Assembly: GCA_016840025.1 (NCBI GenBank)
Contig: JAEOTF010000139.1
Location: forward strand, 1-5,695
From: Candidatus Hodarchaeota archaeon
GTDB taxonomy: Archaea > Asgardarchaeota > Heimdallarchaeia > Hodarchaeales > YT1-039
Direction: 5' to 3'
Length of the DNA stretch: 5,695 bases
This document shows positions 5,202-5,695 of the stretch, one piece after another. A program made the position numbers and the translations under genes. Numbering within the stretch: the first letter of the stretch is position 1; the number at the start of each line of letters is the position of its first letter. The notes below the pieces were generated by a model that saw nothing but the letters and a program-made list of their open reading frames with translations, searched no databases and had not been told where the DNA came from.

Positions 5202-5291
5202 CTCCAGCAACACTTCAAAGTAAGGTACTAAAAACAACAAATACTTTTATTTTCAAATGGACACTAGTTGATAACCAAATTATTTCAGGAT

Positions 5292-5299
5292 AGGAGGTG
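5292..5299 (+). promoter_or_regulatory. Perfect SD that decides a non-standard start
   Basis: AGGAGGTG is a full 8-nt complement to the archaeal 16S rRNA 3' end. It lies 6 nt before an ATT (5306-5308) in the frame of the next gene. The only conventional in-frame candidate, GTG at 5297, is inside the SD itself, and a TAG at 5291-5293 closes the frame just upstream. Confidence 0.75.
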
Positions 5300-5305
5300 T
5301 GTACA

Positions 5306-5695
5306 ATTCCCGACGAAACACCCGTTTATCTTGGTTCTTGGAAAGGACGCGTCATAAAATCTATTGCAGTTGATGGGGCTAGAACTTGGAATGAATTACG
5401 TGATAGTACTGGACTGTCGCCAAATAAGCTTAATCTTGTTTTGAAAGAGTTATTCAGCGCAGGTGCAATGTATAAGACCGACCGCGGTGAGTACCGTGTT
5501 CAAAAGGATTTGTATTTACAGTACCAAAGCCATTTTCAAGCTCAACAAACAGAGGAATCAGCATTACCTCAAGTCCGCATTTCGGAAAAAGTGCAGAAAG
5601 ACCTCCCCATTTGGATTGATACTTGGAAAGCAGCCAAACGTCTTGAAATTGACTTGAAAAATAAACATTTTTATCTCGAGGGACGTTTCTTAGAT
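5306..5695 (+). CDS. Winged-helix protein, N-terminal part (runs off the window)
   Basis: 130 codons are open to the right edge. Residues 12-65 form a winged helix-turn-helix: a first helix GRVIKSIAVDGA, then TWNELRDSTGLSPNKLNLVLKEL as helices two and three (described from 28 to 50), then a wing, AMYKTDRGEYRV. A linker follows, then a Trp-containing helical segment (103-113), ending EGRFLD. Such N-terminal domains in archaea bind DNA or sit before an effector domain such as a phospholipase D-like nuclease. What follows cannot be seen, and that suggestion is weak. The start is taken as ATT with SD at 5292-5299; GTG at 5297 is the alternative and would add three residues. An AT-rich stretch at about 5239-5253 may hold the promoter. 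Confidence 0.65.
   Translation, partial: MPDETPVYLGSWKGRVIKSIAVDGARTWNELRDSTGLSPNKLNLVLKELFSAGAMYKTDRGEYRVQKDLYLQYQSHFQAQQTEESALPQVRISEKVQKDLPIWIDTWKAAKRLEIDLKNKHFYLEGRFLD

Noticed and set aside
5463..5657. A 64-codon plus-strand frame near the right edge.
   Set aside because: It lies in another frame inside the winged-helix gene, which has a clear domain pattern and an SD.

Overview
The window looks like a piece of an Asgard archaeal genome, nearest in character to Heimdall/Loki-type contigs. This is inferred from gene content alone. It has a Rab-like small GTPase, a protein resembling eukaryotic UFL1 (the UFM1 E3 ligase) and its membrane partner UFBP1/DDRGK1, and a secreted surface protein with a Ser/Thr-rich stalk and a C-terminal membrane anchor. 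It also has archaeal-style TATA boxes and Shine-Dalgarno (SD) sites, and no introns. The DNA is AT-rich.

Left part (1-1400), an accessory region of small plus-strand genes. It holds the tail of an unknown protein (3-86), a Rab-like GTPase with every nucleotide-binding motif damaged (377-925), and a small zinc ribbon lacking one of its four cysteines (1046-1279). Each of the three is followed by a copy of one repeat. Copies A (168-262) and C (1301-1395) are 95 nt long, differ at 9 positions, and can fold into a branched RNA-like structure. Copy B (910-946) is only the 3' end and supplies the last codons and stop of the GTPase. Copies A and B share a perfect 37-bp sequence that flanks the GTPase. 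The GTPase leader also holds a long imperfect hairpin (286-360).

Middle (1418-2956, minus strand). One 512-residue secreted or surface protein has a signal peptide, three near-identical 146-residue repeats rich in N-glycosylation sequons, a Ser/Thr stalk, and a C-terminal transmembrane helix. A 350-bp divergent intergenic region follows.

Right part (3307-5695, plus strand). The main find is a pair of adjacent open frames (3307-4008 and 4009-4740) that form one continuous reading frame broken by a single TAG. The first half has two membrane helices, about two and a half repeats of roughly 42 residues, and a winged helix. The second half completes that winged helix, continues with UFL1-like winged helices, and ends in a RING/FYVE-like cysteine cluster plus a zinc ribbon. 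The stop falls in the wing of the first winged helix, near the place where eukaryotes divide this domain between UFBP1 and UFL1. Next come a DUF4177-like small protein (4779-5201) and the start of a winged-helix protein that runs off the window. That last gene has a perfect SD but no normally placed ATG, GTG or TTG.

The UFL1-like assignment and the organism call come from reading sequence patterns without database searches. The repeats, hairpins, reading-frame continuity and motif losses are seen directly.
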